Assembly (NCBI GenBank): GCA_022750295.1
Contig: JAKIVZ010000013.1
Location: forward strand, 1-58,070
Direction: 5' to 3'
From: Candidatus Lutacidiplasma silvani
GTDB taxonomy: Archaea; Thermoplasmatota; Thermoplasmata; Lutacidiplasmatales; UBA184
DNA: 58,070 nt
A program made the translations under genes and the position numbers. How positions within the stretch are numbered: position 1 is the stretch's first letter; the number at the start of each line of letters is the position of its first letter. Shown here one piece after another: positions 34,067-42,309 of this stretch. The notes under the pieces were generated by a model that saw only the letters and a list, made by a program, of their open reading frames with translations, was not told the DNA's origin and ran no database searches.

Positions 34067-34534
34067 GTTCCGACGCTCGGTCGGCACCGGACGTGCGCTC
34101 GAGCGGGGGAAGATCCTCCCCGCTGCGACCTCCGTTGCGTCCCGGCCCAGGCGGAGCGCGGTCTCCCCGTCACGCCCCGTTGGTCGATGGCGGCAGGGTG
34201 AGCCGAGTTCGAGCGGTGAACGTGAAAAGACCCGAACCGTGCCGTCGACGATGGAGGAGGCTCCTGCTTCGGCACTCTCCGCAGGGACGATGTTGGGCCG
34301 GATCTGGCTCGCTCCGGATCCGGGGCCTCAGGACCCGAGGGTCCTGGTCGTAGTTGGTCGACAGCTCCATCGAGGCCGGCCGGGACTCGCCGTCGTCGGC
34401 GCGATGTTCCCACTGAGGAGCGTCACCTCGAGCGGCCGGCGCTCGGCGACTGGGGACCGGCACGCGACCCCGGCACATCGCGCTGCCCCCGGGCGGGGTT
34501 CCCCCGGCCGCGGCGTCCGGCCACCGGGGAGGTC
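34067..34534. other. About 470 bp without a supported gene
   Basis: Divergent region between the zinc-ribbon gene and the ClC gene. Several short overlapping frames exist but none has a domain, a promoter or a convincing composition. It contains an almost perfect 18-bp palindrome, CAGGACCC-GA-GGGTCCTG, at 34329-34346. It may hold the ClC promoter and possibly an unrecognised RNA. Confidence 0.4.
34329..34346. repeat. 18-bp inverted repeat
   Basis: Arms CAGGACCC and GGGTCCTG with a 2-bp centre, about 190 bp upstream of the ClC start. It could be an operator or an RNA hairpin; there is no second copy nearby. Confidence 0.35.
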
Positions 34535-36364
34535 GTGACGGTCGAGAACGCGGGTGCCGCGGGACCCCACCCGCCGGTCGCGGAGATCGGGGACTTCACG
34601 AGCGCGAACGTTCGGATGCTCGCCTTGGTGCCGTGGGCCGTGGCGATCGGTCTGGTCGCCGCGCTCGTCGCGGTCGCGCTGCTCGACCTGATCGGGTTCT
34701 TCACGAACCTGTTCTACTACGGCCGGGTCTCCTTTTCCTTCGCCTCGCCGGCGGGAAACTCGCTCGGCCTCCTCGCCGTCGGAGTCCCGATCCTCGGGGG
34801 CCTGATCGTCGGCGGGATGGCCCGGTTCGGCTCGGAACGAATCCGGGGTCACGGGATTCCAGAGGCCCTCGAGGCGATCCTGATCCACAAGAGCAAGATC
34901 GAGCCGAAGGTCGCCGTCCTGAAGCCGGTCGCCACGGCGATCTCGATCGGCTCGGGCGGTCCGTTCGGCGCCGAGGGCCCGATCATCATGACCGCCGGGG
35001 CCCTCGGCTCGGTGGTCGGCCAGCTCGTCCGCGTGACGGCGATGGAGCGGAAGACGCTCCTGGTCGCGGGCGCCGCGGCCGGCATGGCCGCGACCTTCAA
35101 CAGCCCGCTCGCCGCCGTACTCCTTTCGGTCGAGCTGCTCCTGTTCGAGTGGAAGCCGCGGAGCCTGATCCCGGTCGGGGTCGCCGTCGCGGCGGCCACG
35201 GTCCTGCGATGGCAACTGATCGGGACGAACCCGTTGTTCCCGATACCGCTCAGCGCCTCGCCGACGACCCTCACCATCCTCGCGGTGCTCGTCGTCGGCC
35301 TCGTGGCCGGGGTCGCCTCCACGCTCCTGACGCAGGCGGTCTACGCCTCCGAGGACGCCTTCCGCAAGCTCCCGATCCACTGGATGTGGTGGCCCGCCCT
35401 CGGCGGTCTCGCGATCGGGCTCGGGGGCCTGCTTCAGGCACGGGCGCTCGGGGTCGGGTACAACTCGATCGACGCCCTCCTCCTCGCGCAGCTCGGGTTC
35501 GCGGTCGTCGTCTCCCTCCTGGTCGTGAAAGCGGCGATCTGGGCGATCTCGCTCGGCTCCGGCACCTCGGGCGGCGTCCTCGCCCCGCTCCTGATCCTGG
35601 GGGGGTCGATCGGGGCGCTGCTCGCCCTCGTCCTCCCCGGCGGCTCCCCCGGTCTGTTCGTCCTCGTCGGAATGGGCGCGATGATCGGGGGCACGATGCG
35701 CGCCCCATTCACGGGCGTCGTCTTCTCCCTCGAGCTGACCCACGACCTACCGGCGGTGCTGCCCCTCCTGGTCGCGGCACTGGCGGCCGACGCGGTCACG
35801 GTGCTCCTGATGAAGCGGTCGATCCTGACGGAGAAGATTGCCCGGCGGGGCGTCCACGTCGCTCGCGAGTACTCCGTCGACCCGCTCGAGCAAATCCCGG
35901 TCCTCGCGGTGATGCGCACGCACGTCCGAACCGTCTCGGGAGACCTCTCCATCGACGGGGTGCTGCGGATGACGTCGCAGCCGGACGCCGGCGAGATCGG
36001 GATTGTGCTTCTCGACGAGGGCGGCGCATACCAGGGGTTCGTCTCGCGCTCGGACCTGCGGAAGATCGTTGACCTCGGCGGGGACTCGACCCGCCCGGTC
36101 GCCTCGGTGACCCCGGACCTCGACCTCGCGACCTACCCGGACGAACCGACCCGCGTGGGGGCCGAGCGGCTCGCCGAGGTCGACGGGATGGCGCTCCCGG
36201 TGTTCGAGCGGGGCGAGCGATCCCACGTCGTCGGGTTCATCACCCGCGAGACTCCGTTCGAGGCGCGCGTCCTCTGGACCGAGGGGGAGGAGCGGAGGGA
36301 GCGGATCCTCGGCTGGCCGGTCGATCGGTTCTGGGCCGCCGTCCGCGACCGCCGGCGGCCTTGA
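34535..36364 (+). CDS. ClC-family chloride channel/antiporter with CBS domains
   Basis: A 609-residue membrane protein. The channel part spans about residues 25-440 with many helices. The selectivity segments are recognisable: GSGGPFGAEGP near 138, carrying the gating glutamate position of the usual GKEGP, and GSGTSGGVLAPLL near 345, the GxFxP equivalent. Lys in the GKEGP motif is replaced by Ala. A pair of CBS-like domains from about 470 (VMRTHVRTVSGDLSIDGVLR) to about 580 likely regulates the channel by nucleotide or ionic strength. GTG start. The 3' end overlaps the convergent DUF488 gene by 125 bp. Confidence 0.92.
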   Translation: MTVENAGAAGPHPPVAEIGDFTSANVRMLALVPWAVAIGLVAALVAVALLDLIGFFTNLFYYGRVSFSFASPAGNSLGLLAVGVPILGGLIVGGMARFGSERIRGHGIPEALEAILIHKSKIEPKVAVLKPVATAISIGSGGPFGAEGPIIMTAGALGSVVGQLVRVTAMERKTLLVAGAAAGMAATFNSPLAAVLLSVELLLFEWKPRSLIPVGVAVAAATVLRWQLIGTNPLFPIPLSASPTTLTILAVLVVGLVAGVASTLLTQAVYASEDAFRKLPIHWMWWPALGGLAIGLGGLLQARALGVGYNSIDALLLAQLGFAVVVSLLVVKAAIWAISLGSGTSGGVLAPLLILGGSIGALLALVLPGGSPGLFVLVGMGAMIGGTMRAPFTGVVFSLELTHDLPAVLPLLVAALAADAVTVLLMKRSILTEKIARRGVHVAREYSVDPLEQIPVLAVMRTHVRTVSGDLSIDGVLRMTSQPDAGEIGIVLLDEGGAYQGFVSRSDLRKIVDLGGDSTRPVASVTPDLDLATYPDEPTRVGAERLAEVDGMALPVFERGERSHVVGFITRETPFEARVLWTEGEERRERILGWPVDRFWAAVRDRRRP

Positions 36365-36839
36365 CACCGGGCCGGCGTGTCCGACGGGCCCCCCCCGGGA
36401 CCTTCGGGGCCGCCGCGCGGGCGCCGTTCGAGTCACGAGGGCGTGTCGAGAGCGGCGGACGAGCGGGGTCCACCGCCGATTTGGGTTCGGCCAGCCGACG
36501 CTCGAGCAGTTCGCGGAGGACGGAGGCGTTGCATCGCTTGCCGTCGCGGGCGGCGAATACGAGCGTCACCGTGCCCCGTCTCGCCTCCCGAACGAGCGGA
36601 GCAAGGAGCGGGTCGTGCGCCCGGAGCTCCTCGAGGTAACGGCGTCGGAATTCGCCAAACCGAGTCGGATCGTGCCCGAACCATGCCCGGAGTTCCGCCG
36701 AAGGGGCGAGGCCCTTCAACCAGCCGGTGAGTCGCAACTCGTCCCGCCCGATTCCCCTCGGCCAGAGTCGGTCGACCAGGTACCGGGCTCCATCCTCGTC
36801 GGACGGAGGCTCGTACGCGCGTTTCGCACGGACGCCCAT
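36240..36839 (-). CDS. DUF488-family protein
   Basis: A 199-residue protein. Residues 1-120 match DUF488: KRAYEPPSDEDGARYLVDRL followed by WPRGI, FGHDPTRFGEFRRRYLEEL, and the core GTVTLVFAARDGKRCNASVLRELLERRL. Typical members are about 115-120 residues, so the remaining Arg/Pro/Gly-rich tail is an unusual extension and lies antisense to the ClC C-terminus. Start at the ATG of MGVRAKRAYEPP; an upstream in-frame ATG at 36902 would add an atypical leader. Function of the family is poorly defined. Confidence 0.82.
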   Translation of the reverse strand: MGVRAKRAYEPPSDEDGARYLVDRLWPRGIGRDELRLTGWLKGLAPSAELRAWFGHDPTRFGEFRRRYLEELRAHDPLLAPLVREARRGTVTLVFAARDGKRCNASVLRELLERRLAEPKSAVDPARPPLSTRPRDSNGARAAAPKVPGGARRTRRPGVKAAGGRGRRPRTDRPASRGSAPSAPPPRSRGRAPRTESRG

Positions 36840-36934
36840 GGTTCCGACGAGACGAAGGGAGCGTCGCCTTTCACGTACGACGAGCCGGCCCTCCGCCCAC
36901 ACGCCGCGAACAAAACACGGGAGAACGACTGGGG

Positions 36935-36960
36935 CCGAACCCCTCCTCAGAGGGGTTCGG
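36935..36960 (-). terminator. Hairpin after the small repeat-protein gene
   Basis: A perfect stem of 11 bp, CCGAACCCCTC/GAGGGGTTCGG, with loop CTCA, beginning 27 nt past the stop of the minus-strand gene at 36987. On that strand it is followed by a T-richer run containing GTTTTG. It is likely a transcription terminator or 3'-end stabilising structure. Confidence 0.6.
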
Positions 36961-36986
36961 GGAAAGGGTGGACGAAGTAGCGCCGT

Positions 36987-37226
36987 TCAGGCGTTCTTCA
37001 TCTTGGCGCGGGAAACGAACCCCTTCTTGTCCAGGAAGTACATGTAGCCATCCTGGCGGGTGATCTTTTCCGTGCCAACCTTCGCTTTCTTGCCCGACTT
37101 GTTCAGCTTTGTGGGGGTTTTCCACAGATACCCGTCCTTCCCGAGGTAGTACAGGTAACCCTTCTCACGCTTGATCTGCTCCTTGCCGACCTTCTCCGCC
37201 ATTTGAGGCGACCTCGTCGGCGACAT
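36987..37226 (-). CDS. Small basic protein with two GYLYYL/GYMYFL repeats
   Basis: A 79-residue lysine-rich protein (or 71 residues if it starts at the ATG at 37202). It consists of two copies of a 20-25-residue unit: KREKGYLYYLGKDGYLWKTP and RQDGYMYFLDKKGFVSRAKM, each preceded by K-V-G-x-E-x-I. Similar small proteins with this repeat occur widely in archaea and some bacteria, without known function. Its codons are less GC-rich than the neighbours. TATA-like TTCAAATA lies about 19 nt before the ATG at 37226. A strong hairpin follows the stop. Confidence 0.8.
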   Translation of the reverse strand: MSPTRSPQMAEKVGKEQIKREKGYLYYLGKDGYLWKTPTKLNKSGKKAKVGTEKITRQDGYMYFLDKKGFVSRAKMKNA

Positions 37227-37255
37227 GGAAACCGCTCCTATTTGAATGTAGGGTC

Positions 37256-38515
37256 CTACTTCGTCGGAGAAACGCGGTTTCCCCGACGGTAAATCGCGAC
37301 CGGAAGCGAGCCGATCCGGTGCGCGATCCGGTCGGCCGAAGGGAGGTCGAAGAGCACGAAATCGGCGCTCCGGCCGGCCGCGATCGTCCCCGCCCGGTCG
37401 GCGGCACCCACGGCGTGGGCCGCGTTGACCGTGGCGGCGGTGAGCGCCTCCGCCGGCGTGAGGCGCGCCGAGTACACGGCGTGCGCCATCACGATCGGCA
37501 TCGACTCGACGGGCGAGTTCGGCGAGACGTCGGAGCCGAGCGCGACCGGCACGCCGGCGTCGACCATCTCGCGGCCGGGACTTTGGAGCGGGGACATCGA
37601 GGCGAACGGCGTGACGGGAAGAAGGACCGCGGTCACCCCCGCCCGCGCCAGCTTCGCCCGGTCGTCGGCCGGCGCCGTCAGCAGGTGCTCCGCGCTGTGC
37701 GTCGCGAGATGGGCGGCGAGCGCCGCCCCGCCAGAGTAGACGAACTCGTCGGCGTGGATCTTCGTCCCGAGGTGCGCGGCCATCGCGGCGCGGAGGATCC
37801 GTTCCGACTGGGACGGCGTGAAGAATCCCGGCTCGCAAAAGACGTCGACGAACTGCGCGAGCCCCCGTCGGGCCACCTCGGGGATCGTCCGTTCGACGAC
37901 CTCGTCGACGTACCGGTCGGGCGTGGTGGCCCGCTCCGGAGGAACGGCGTGGGCGCCGAGGTAGGTCGGGACGAGATCGAGTCCCGCCCGCTCGGCGAGG
38001 AGCGGAATCGATTCGAGGAGCCGGATCTCGCCGGCGTGCGTGAGCGCGTAGCCGCTCTTCACCTCGGCCGTCGTCGTTCCGGCTTCGAGCATCCGGCGGA
38101 GCCTTGGGACGGTCTCCCTCAGAAGTTGGGGCTTCGTGGCCCGCCGGGTGAGCCGGACCGTTCGGTAGAGCCCTCCTCCCGCCGCCGCGATCTCGAGGTA
38201 CGTGGCGCCGCGGATCTTCTCCTCGAGCTCGTTCGCCCGGTCGCCGGCGTAGAGGACGTGCGTGTGGGCATCGACGAACCCTGGTACGACGACCCCTCCT
38301 CCCGCGTCGACCTCGGTCCCTCCCTTCCGCAGGTGGACTGAGCGTCGGACGAGCCGCTCGGGACCTACGCTCGCGAAGACCCCGTTCCGCACGGCGAGCG
38401 CGGCATTTTGGACGCGGCCGAGCTCGCTCGCGGCGCTCCCGACCCGAGGGATCGGCCCAGTCCGCAGCGTGGCCAACTCGCCGATCCCGATGACCAGGAG
38501 GTCGACGCCGGTCAT
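37256..38515 (-). CDS. hutI: Imidazolonepropionase
   Basis: Amidohydrolase that opens 4-imidazolone-5-propionate to N-formimino-glutamate in histidine degradation. 419 residues. Features are GFVDAHTHVLYAGDRANELEE with the metal-binding HxH, GTTTAEVKSGYAL, the substrate histidines in THSAEHLL, and GSDVSPNSPVESMP with the metal Asp. The ATG overlaps the stop of the RNase Z gene (ATGA). No hutH, hutU or hutG lies in the window, so either the pathway is dispersed or the enzyme has another imidazolone-type substrate. Confidence 0.92.
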   Translation of the reverse strand: MTGVDLLVIGIGELATLRTGPIPRVGSAASELGRVQNAALAVRNGVFASVGPERLVRRSVHLRKGGTEVDAGGGVVVPGFVDAHTHVLYAGDRANELEEKIRGATYLEIAAAGGGLYRTVRLTRRATKPQLLRETVPRLRRMLEAGTTTAEVKSGYALTHAGEIRLLESIPLLAERAGLDLVPTYLGAHAVPPERATTPDRYVDEVVERTIPEVARRGLAQFVDVFCEPGFFTPSQSERILRAAMAAHLGTKIHADEFVYSGGAALAAHLATHSAEHLLTAPADDRAKLARAGVTAVLLPVTPFASMSPLQSPGREMVDAGVPVALGSDVSPNSPVESMPIVMAHAVYSARLTPAEALTAATVNAAHAVGAADRAGTIAAGRSADFVLFDLPSADRIAHRIGSLPVAIYRRGNRVSPTK

Positions 38516-39414
38516 GGCTGGCGGATGAGGTGGTCGAGGAGGTCCTTGGCCGCGTGGGAGGCGGCGAATCCGGCCCTCGCCTCGGTCTCGAGCGGCTCGA
38601 CCTCCTTGTACCGGCTCGAGAAGTGGGTCAGGAACAGCTCCTGCACCTCGGCGGCCCGGGCCAGCTCGGCGGCCTGGCGGGCCGACGAATGGCCCCACTG
38701 GTTCGCCTCGGCCTCGAGCTCGGCGCCGACCGTCGCCTCGTGGATGAGCAGCGTCGCCCGGTGCGCCAACTTCTCGATCTCGCGGGTCGGGGCGGTGTCG
38801 CCGGAGTAGACGATGGCGCGGCCCGGTCGGGGGGGGCCCATCACCTCGTCCGGCCGCACGACCCGGTCGCCGACCCGAACGGTCTGCCCCGCTTCGAGTT
38901 GGGCGAAGTCGGAGCCGCGGATCCCGAGGGACCGGGCGAGCGCGCCATCGAATCGGCCCCGCTTCGGCCCTTCCTCCAGCCGGTAGGCAAGCGTCGGGAC
39001 CGGATGGTCGGCGGCCGCGGACCGAACGGAGTAGCCGTCGAGCTCGACCGAGTGGCCCGGCGCGAGCGCGTGGACCTCGACCGGGAACCGGAGCGTGAAG
39101 TAGCCGAGCTTGAGGACCTGGTCGAAGATCTCCTTCGCGTCCGGCGGACCGTAGAGGTCGAGCGGCTCGGTCCGGTGGTTCAGGCACATGCTCTGGATGA
39201 GCCCGGGGAGGCCGAGGAAGTGGTCCCCGTGGAAGTGGGTGATGAACACCCGGCGGACGCGCATGAACGACGCGCTCGACTGGAAGAACTGCCGCTGGGT
39301 CCCTTCGCCGCAGTCGAACAGGACGAGCTCTTTCTCCGTGTCGAGCGCGATCGCGCTCGCCGACCGCTCCTTGGTCGGCCACGACCCGGCCGTGCCGAGG
39401 AACGTGAGTCGCAT
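38512..39414 (-). CDS. rnz: Ribonuclease Z
   Basis: Metallo-beta-lactamase-fold endonuclease that removes 3' trailers from pre-tRNAs. 300 residues, normal for the short form. The start MRLTFLGTAGSWPTKERSAS, the FDCGEGTQRQF segment, the metal motif THFHGDHFLGLPGL, YSGDTAP, and the C-terminal LTHFSSRY are all typical. Leaderless start 26 nt after ATTAAGC. Encoded upstream of hutI with a 4-nt overlap. Confidence 0.97.
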   Translation of the reverse strand: MRLTFLGTAGSWPTKERSASAIALDTEKELVLFDCGEGTQRQFFQSSASFMRVRRVFITHFHGDHFLGLPGLIQSMCLNHRTEPLDLYGPPDAKEIFDQVLKLGYFTLRFPVEVHALAPGHSVELDGYSVRSAAADHPVPTLAYRLEEGPKRGRFDGALARSLGIRGSDFAQLEAGQTVRVGDRVVRPDEVMGPPRPGRAIVYSGDTAPTREIEKLAHRATLLIHEATVGAELEAEANQWGHSSARQAAELARAAEVQELFLTHFSSRYKEVEPLETEARAGFAASHAAKDLLDHLIRQP

Positions 39415-39436
39415 CGGGGGAGGGAGGGTCGGGGCG

Positions 39437-39443
39437 GCTTAAT
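39437..39443 (-). promoter_or_regulatory. TATA-like box for rnz-hutI
   Basis: Minus-strand ATTAAGC centred 26 nt before the ATG at 39414. Confidence 0.5.
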
Positions 39444-39500
39444 GGCGGCCCCGCCCGCGGGCCCCCTCCCCCGGTTCCTGCGAGAGCAGGGTCAAAGGAG

Positions 39501-40640
39501 ATGTACCTCCCGCGGCGTTCCAAATCGGGCATGGTCGACTGGGACCTCGTGGAACGCCGCCGCTCCAAGGGCTGGGACTGGGAGCGGATCGCGGAGGACC
39601 CCAAAGTCGGGTTCCAGGCCGACGAGGCCGCGGGGGACCCCGGGCGGGCGCTCCGGGCGCTGTACTACCAGCGGAAGTCGAAGACCAAGCGGCGGTCGTC
39701 GTCCGACTCGCAGGCCGACGCCGATGCCGCCGACCCCGACAAGCGTTGGACCCTCGAGCGGGTGGCCGCCATCCTCGCCCCGCTGTTTGCGATCTGGTTC
39801 GTGGTCGCGCTCATCGTCCCTTCCCCCGTCGGAACGTTCCTCCCGGCGATCCCGTGGCTTGTGATCCTGCTCCTCCTCTCGGTCGGCCTCCTCGCGTTCG
39901 CCCTCCTCCGCTCGGCGAGCCGCTGGAACACGGCGATCCGCAACAGCCTGATTGCCGGCGTCGTCCTCGGTCTGGTCTTCTCCGGGGCGTTCGGAGTCGC
40001 GGCGCTCGTTAGCGGGTGCCCGACCCTGTCGCCCTCGACCTCGGGCGAGCCGAGTTCGTTCGTGAAGGCGTCCGACCCCGTCTGGAGCCAGAACGGCGCC
40101 TCGGTGTTCTTCTTCTACGGGTCGGCGGCGTGCCCGTACTGCTCGGCGTCGAGCTGGGCGATGATGGTCGCGCTCGAGGCGTTCGGTACGTTATCGAATA
40201 CGTACTTCGACCGTTCGAACCCGTCCGACGTCTACCCGAACACGCCGGAAGTGGTCCTCGCCAACGCGATCCTGCAGAGCAAGTACGTCAGCCTCCAGGT
40301 CGCCGAGTCGACCGACGACAACGAGATCCTGGCGGCGTCGACGAACGGTTGCTACCAGTCGTCGTACGTGAGCACGTACGATTCGGTGGGGAGCATCCCC
40401 TTCGTGGTGGTGGGCGGGCAGTACCTCCACGTCGGCGCGATGGTCAATCCGGCCGACCTGGAAGGGCTCACCGCGGCCGACGTCCAGGGCCAGATCAACA
40501 ACCAGTCCGGGGCGGCGTGGAACGCGATCAGCCCGACCGCGTACCTCCTCGAGGCGTTCCTGGTGAAAACCGACGGCGGCCAACCGGCGAGCGTCGCCAA
40601 TAATCCCTCGGTCGCCGCCTTGCTCGCCCAGATCCACTGA
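39501..40640 (+). CDS. DUF929-like membrane-anchored thioredoxin-fold protein
   Basis: A 379-residue protein. The first 60 residues are soluble and basic (DWDLVERRRSKGWDWERIAE). Two hydrophobic segments follow at about 88-107 and 112-133, and a third near 148-172. The C-terminal domain lies outside the membrane and carries a thioredoxin-like CPYC at about residues 211-214 (YGSAACPYCSASSWA), with a later cis-Pro region SIPFVVVGG. This fits DUF929 proteins of acidophilic archaea. Translation may begin at 39501, where an AAAGGAG abuts the ATG, or at ATG 39531. With the VKOR gene 15 nt downstream it likely forms a DsbA/DsbB-type oxidative folding pair. Confidence 0.85.
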   Translation: MYLPRRSKSGMVDWDLVERRRSKGWDWERIAEDPKVGFQADEAAGDPGRALRALYYQRKSKTKRRSSSDSQADADAADPDKRWTLERVAAILAPLFAIWFVVALIVPSPVGTFLPAIPWLVILLLLSVGLLAFALLRSASRWNTAIRNSLIAGVVLGLVFSGAFGVAALVSGCPTLSPSTSGEPSSFVKASDPVWSQNGASVFFFYGSAACPYCSASSWAMMVALEAFGTLSNTYFDRSNPSDVYPNTPEVVLANAILQSKYVSLQVAESTDDNEILAASTNGCYQSSYVSTYDSVGSIPFVVVGGQYLHVGAMVNPADLEGLTAADVQGQINNQSGAAWNAISPTAYLLEAFLVKTDGGQPASVANNPSVAALLAQIH

Positions 40641-40655
40641 GCCCGCCGGGGCCCG

Positions 40656-41132
40656 ATGAAGGCGGAATCGGTCCACGCCGCGCTGCTGCTCCTCGTGATT
40701 GCCGGGCTCGGGCTCGCGACGTTCGCCGCGCTCGAAACGGTCATTCCCGCCCTCCAGAACAGTTGCTCGGTTTCCCAGTTCTTTTCCTGCCATGCGGTGG
40801 ACGCGAGCGGCCACACCACGATCCTCATGGTCCAGGATTGGGCCATCGGCATCGCCGGGTTCGTCGTCCTCCTAGGCCTCGAAATCCCGTTGTTTCGGAC
40901 CTGGCGGCGGGACCTTCTGACGGGGGTCCTCGCCGTTTCGGGGCTCGGGGTGGTCGTCGCCGTCTACTTGGGGTATGTCGAGCTCGACATCATCCACGCC
41001 CTCTGCCCGATCTGTTTCTCGACCTACGTCGTCGATGGCCTGGTGTTCCTCCTCTCCCTCTGGCTCTTCCTGGCGGGCCGGACCAAACCCGGGACGGCTC
41101 CCGGCGAGGAAGCTGCGTCCGCGACCGCCTGA
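40656..41132 (+). CDS. VKOR-family disulfide-generating membrane protein
   Basis: A 158-residue four-helix protein of the vitamin K epoxide reductase family, which reoxidises a thioredoxin-like partner with quinone as acceptor. Four cysteines are visible: C37 and C45 in the loop (SCSVSQFFSC) and C117-P-I-C120 in the active helix. The loop serine and the spacing fit microbial VKOR homologues. It is the immediate downstream partner of the CPYC protein, giving a complete electron relay from extracytoplasmic substrates to quinone. Confidence 0.92.
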   Translation: MKAESVHAALLLLVIAGLGLATFAALETVIPALQNSCSVSQFFSCHAVDASGHTTILMVQDWAIGIAGFVVLLGLEIPLFRTWRRDLLTGVLAVSGLGVVVAVYLGYVELDIIHALCPICFSTYVVDGLVFLLSLWLFLAGRTKPGTAPGEEAASATA

Positions 41133-41163
41133 CCGGACCGCCCCCGGCGGGTCCTCGGGTCGC

Positions 41164-41871
41164 CTACTTGACGAACGGGTGGGCCGATCCGTCGCGGCGG
41201 CGCTGATCCTCGGCGCCGACGAGCTTGTTCGCGCGGACGATCTTCTGGACCGAGGCGTGGAACGCGTCGAGGTGGTCGCCCCGGACGCCGACGAGCATCC
41301 GGTCGTCGGCCATCTGGGTGAACACCCGGGAGCCGACGCATCCCATCGACACCGCGACCCCGGCGCCCTGGTTGAGCGTCGGGACGATCGCGCACATCGG
41401 GCGTCCGTTCATCGGGATCGGACCCGGGGCGGCCTCCATCGCGAGCATCGCCGACTTCGGCTTCGCGAAGAACAGGACGTTGGTCGGGGGCATCGGCAGC
41501 GAACCGAGCGGCCCGTAGGCGACGTACTTCGGCGCCGTGGCGTTCCGGGGGATCTTCCCCTCGTCGCCGGGTTGGAGGTACCCCTCCTTCTGCATCATCC
41601 CGACCGTCGCCATCAGGCGGGCTCCGAGCTCCCCTTCCGGGGCTGCGCCGAGGACGAACGCCCCGATCTCGCACGCCTCGTGGGCGGGGAGGGCCGCGTA
41701 GAACGCATGCTTCTGGCCTTCGGCAAAGAACGTGCAGACCGACGGGACCCCGCCGGGGTGTTCGGCGACGCCCTTCGGGGGCGCGTCGAGGTACGTCACC
41801 TGGACCGGGGTCTGGTCGAGTTCGAGGTCGTGGGAGAGTTCGGTCGCGATCTGGCGGAGATGGTCGGTCAT
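41164..41871 (-). CDS. DUF169-family protein
   Basis: A 235-residue protein. The features LELDQTPVQVTYLDAPP near the start, a C-rich PSVCTFFAEGQKHAF segment, CEIGAFVLGAAPEGE, and the C-terminal GCVGSRVFTQMADDRMLVGVRG are those of DUF169, a conserved archaeal/bacterial family of unknown function often found in anaerobes. The start MTDHLRQIATEL at 41871 was preferred to the ATG at 41904, but both are possible because TATA-like elements exist at appropriate distances from each. It converges with VKOR and is divergent from the ATPase K gene. Confidence 0.82.
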   Translation of the reverse strand: MTDHLRQIATELSHDLELDQTPVQVTYLDAPPKGVAEHPGGVPSVCTFFAEGQKHAFYAALPAHEACEIGAFVLGAAPEGELGARLMATVGMMQKEGYLQPGDEGKIPRNATAPKYVAYGPLGSLPMPPTNVLFFAKPKSAMLAMEAAPGPIPMNGRPMCAIVPTLNQGAGVAVSMGCVGSRVFTQMADDRMLVGVRGDHLDAFHASVQKIVRANKLVGAEDQRRRDGSAHPFVK

Positions 41872-42026
41872 GGAGCGCCGACCCCCCAATCCCTCGGGGT
41901 CCATATGGTTTCCAGATGGAAAGTAAACGGCCGGAGCCCTCCCAGGGGCCCGAGGTCGGTCCGGCCGGTCGGCGGGGGGCGGGGGCGAGCCACCGTCGGT
42001 GGCGTCGTCGGCGCGGGGGCTTCGAG

Positions 42027-42035
42027 TTAAATAAG
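42027..42035 (+). promoter_or_regulatory. TATA-like box for atpK-E-C
   Basis: TTAAATAAG, the strongest AT-rich element in this region, about 37 nt before the ATG at 42068. It implies a short leader of roughly 10-15 nt. Confidence 0.6.
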
Positions 42036-42067
42036 GCTCGTTTTTCGGCGCCCCCGGGACCCCTCAC

Positions 42068-42286
42068 ATGGTAGACCCGTACGCGACGCTCGCCGCTGGC
42101 ATCGCCATCGCCGGAGGACTTATCGGAACGGGGATGGCCCAGTCCGGGATCGGCGCCGCCGGAATGGGGATCATCGCCGAGAAGCCGGAGAAGTTCGGGA
42201 ACGTCCTGTTCTTCTTCGTCATTCCCGAAACCCTCTGGATCATCGGGTTCGTCCTGGGGATCGTCCTCATCCTCGGCGTCATCTAG
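42068..42286 (+). CDS. atpK: A-type ATP synthase proteolipid subunit K (c)
   Basis: Rotor-ring subunit of the membrane domain, 72 residues with two membrane helices. The first helix is glycine-rich (GIAIAGGLIGTGMAQSGIGA), and the second carries the ion-binding glutamate E54 in VIPETLWII. A single hairpin with one carboxylate implies one ion per subunit. No Na+-site signature (Q and second E pattern) is evident, which favours proton coupling, although this is not decisive. First gene of the plus-strand K-E-C operon. Confidence 0.95.
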   Translation: MVDPYATLAAGIAIAGGLIGTGMAQSGIGAAGMGIIAEKPEKFGNVLFFFVIPETLWIIGFVLGIVLILGVI

Positions 42287-42309
42287 GCGGCGTCGCCGGC
42301 CCCCGTACC

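Noticed and set aside
34067-34534. Several overlapping ORFs (up to 176 codons) and possible structural RNA
   Set aside because: No domain, promoter or composition support, and no SRP or RNase P RNA signature could be recognised.
37256-38515. A histidine-utilisation (hut) operon
   Set aside because: Only the imidazolonepropionase is present; the coupled neighbour is RNase Z.
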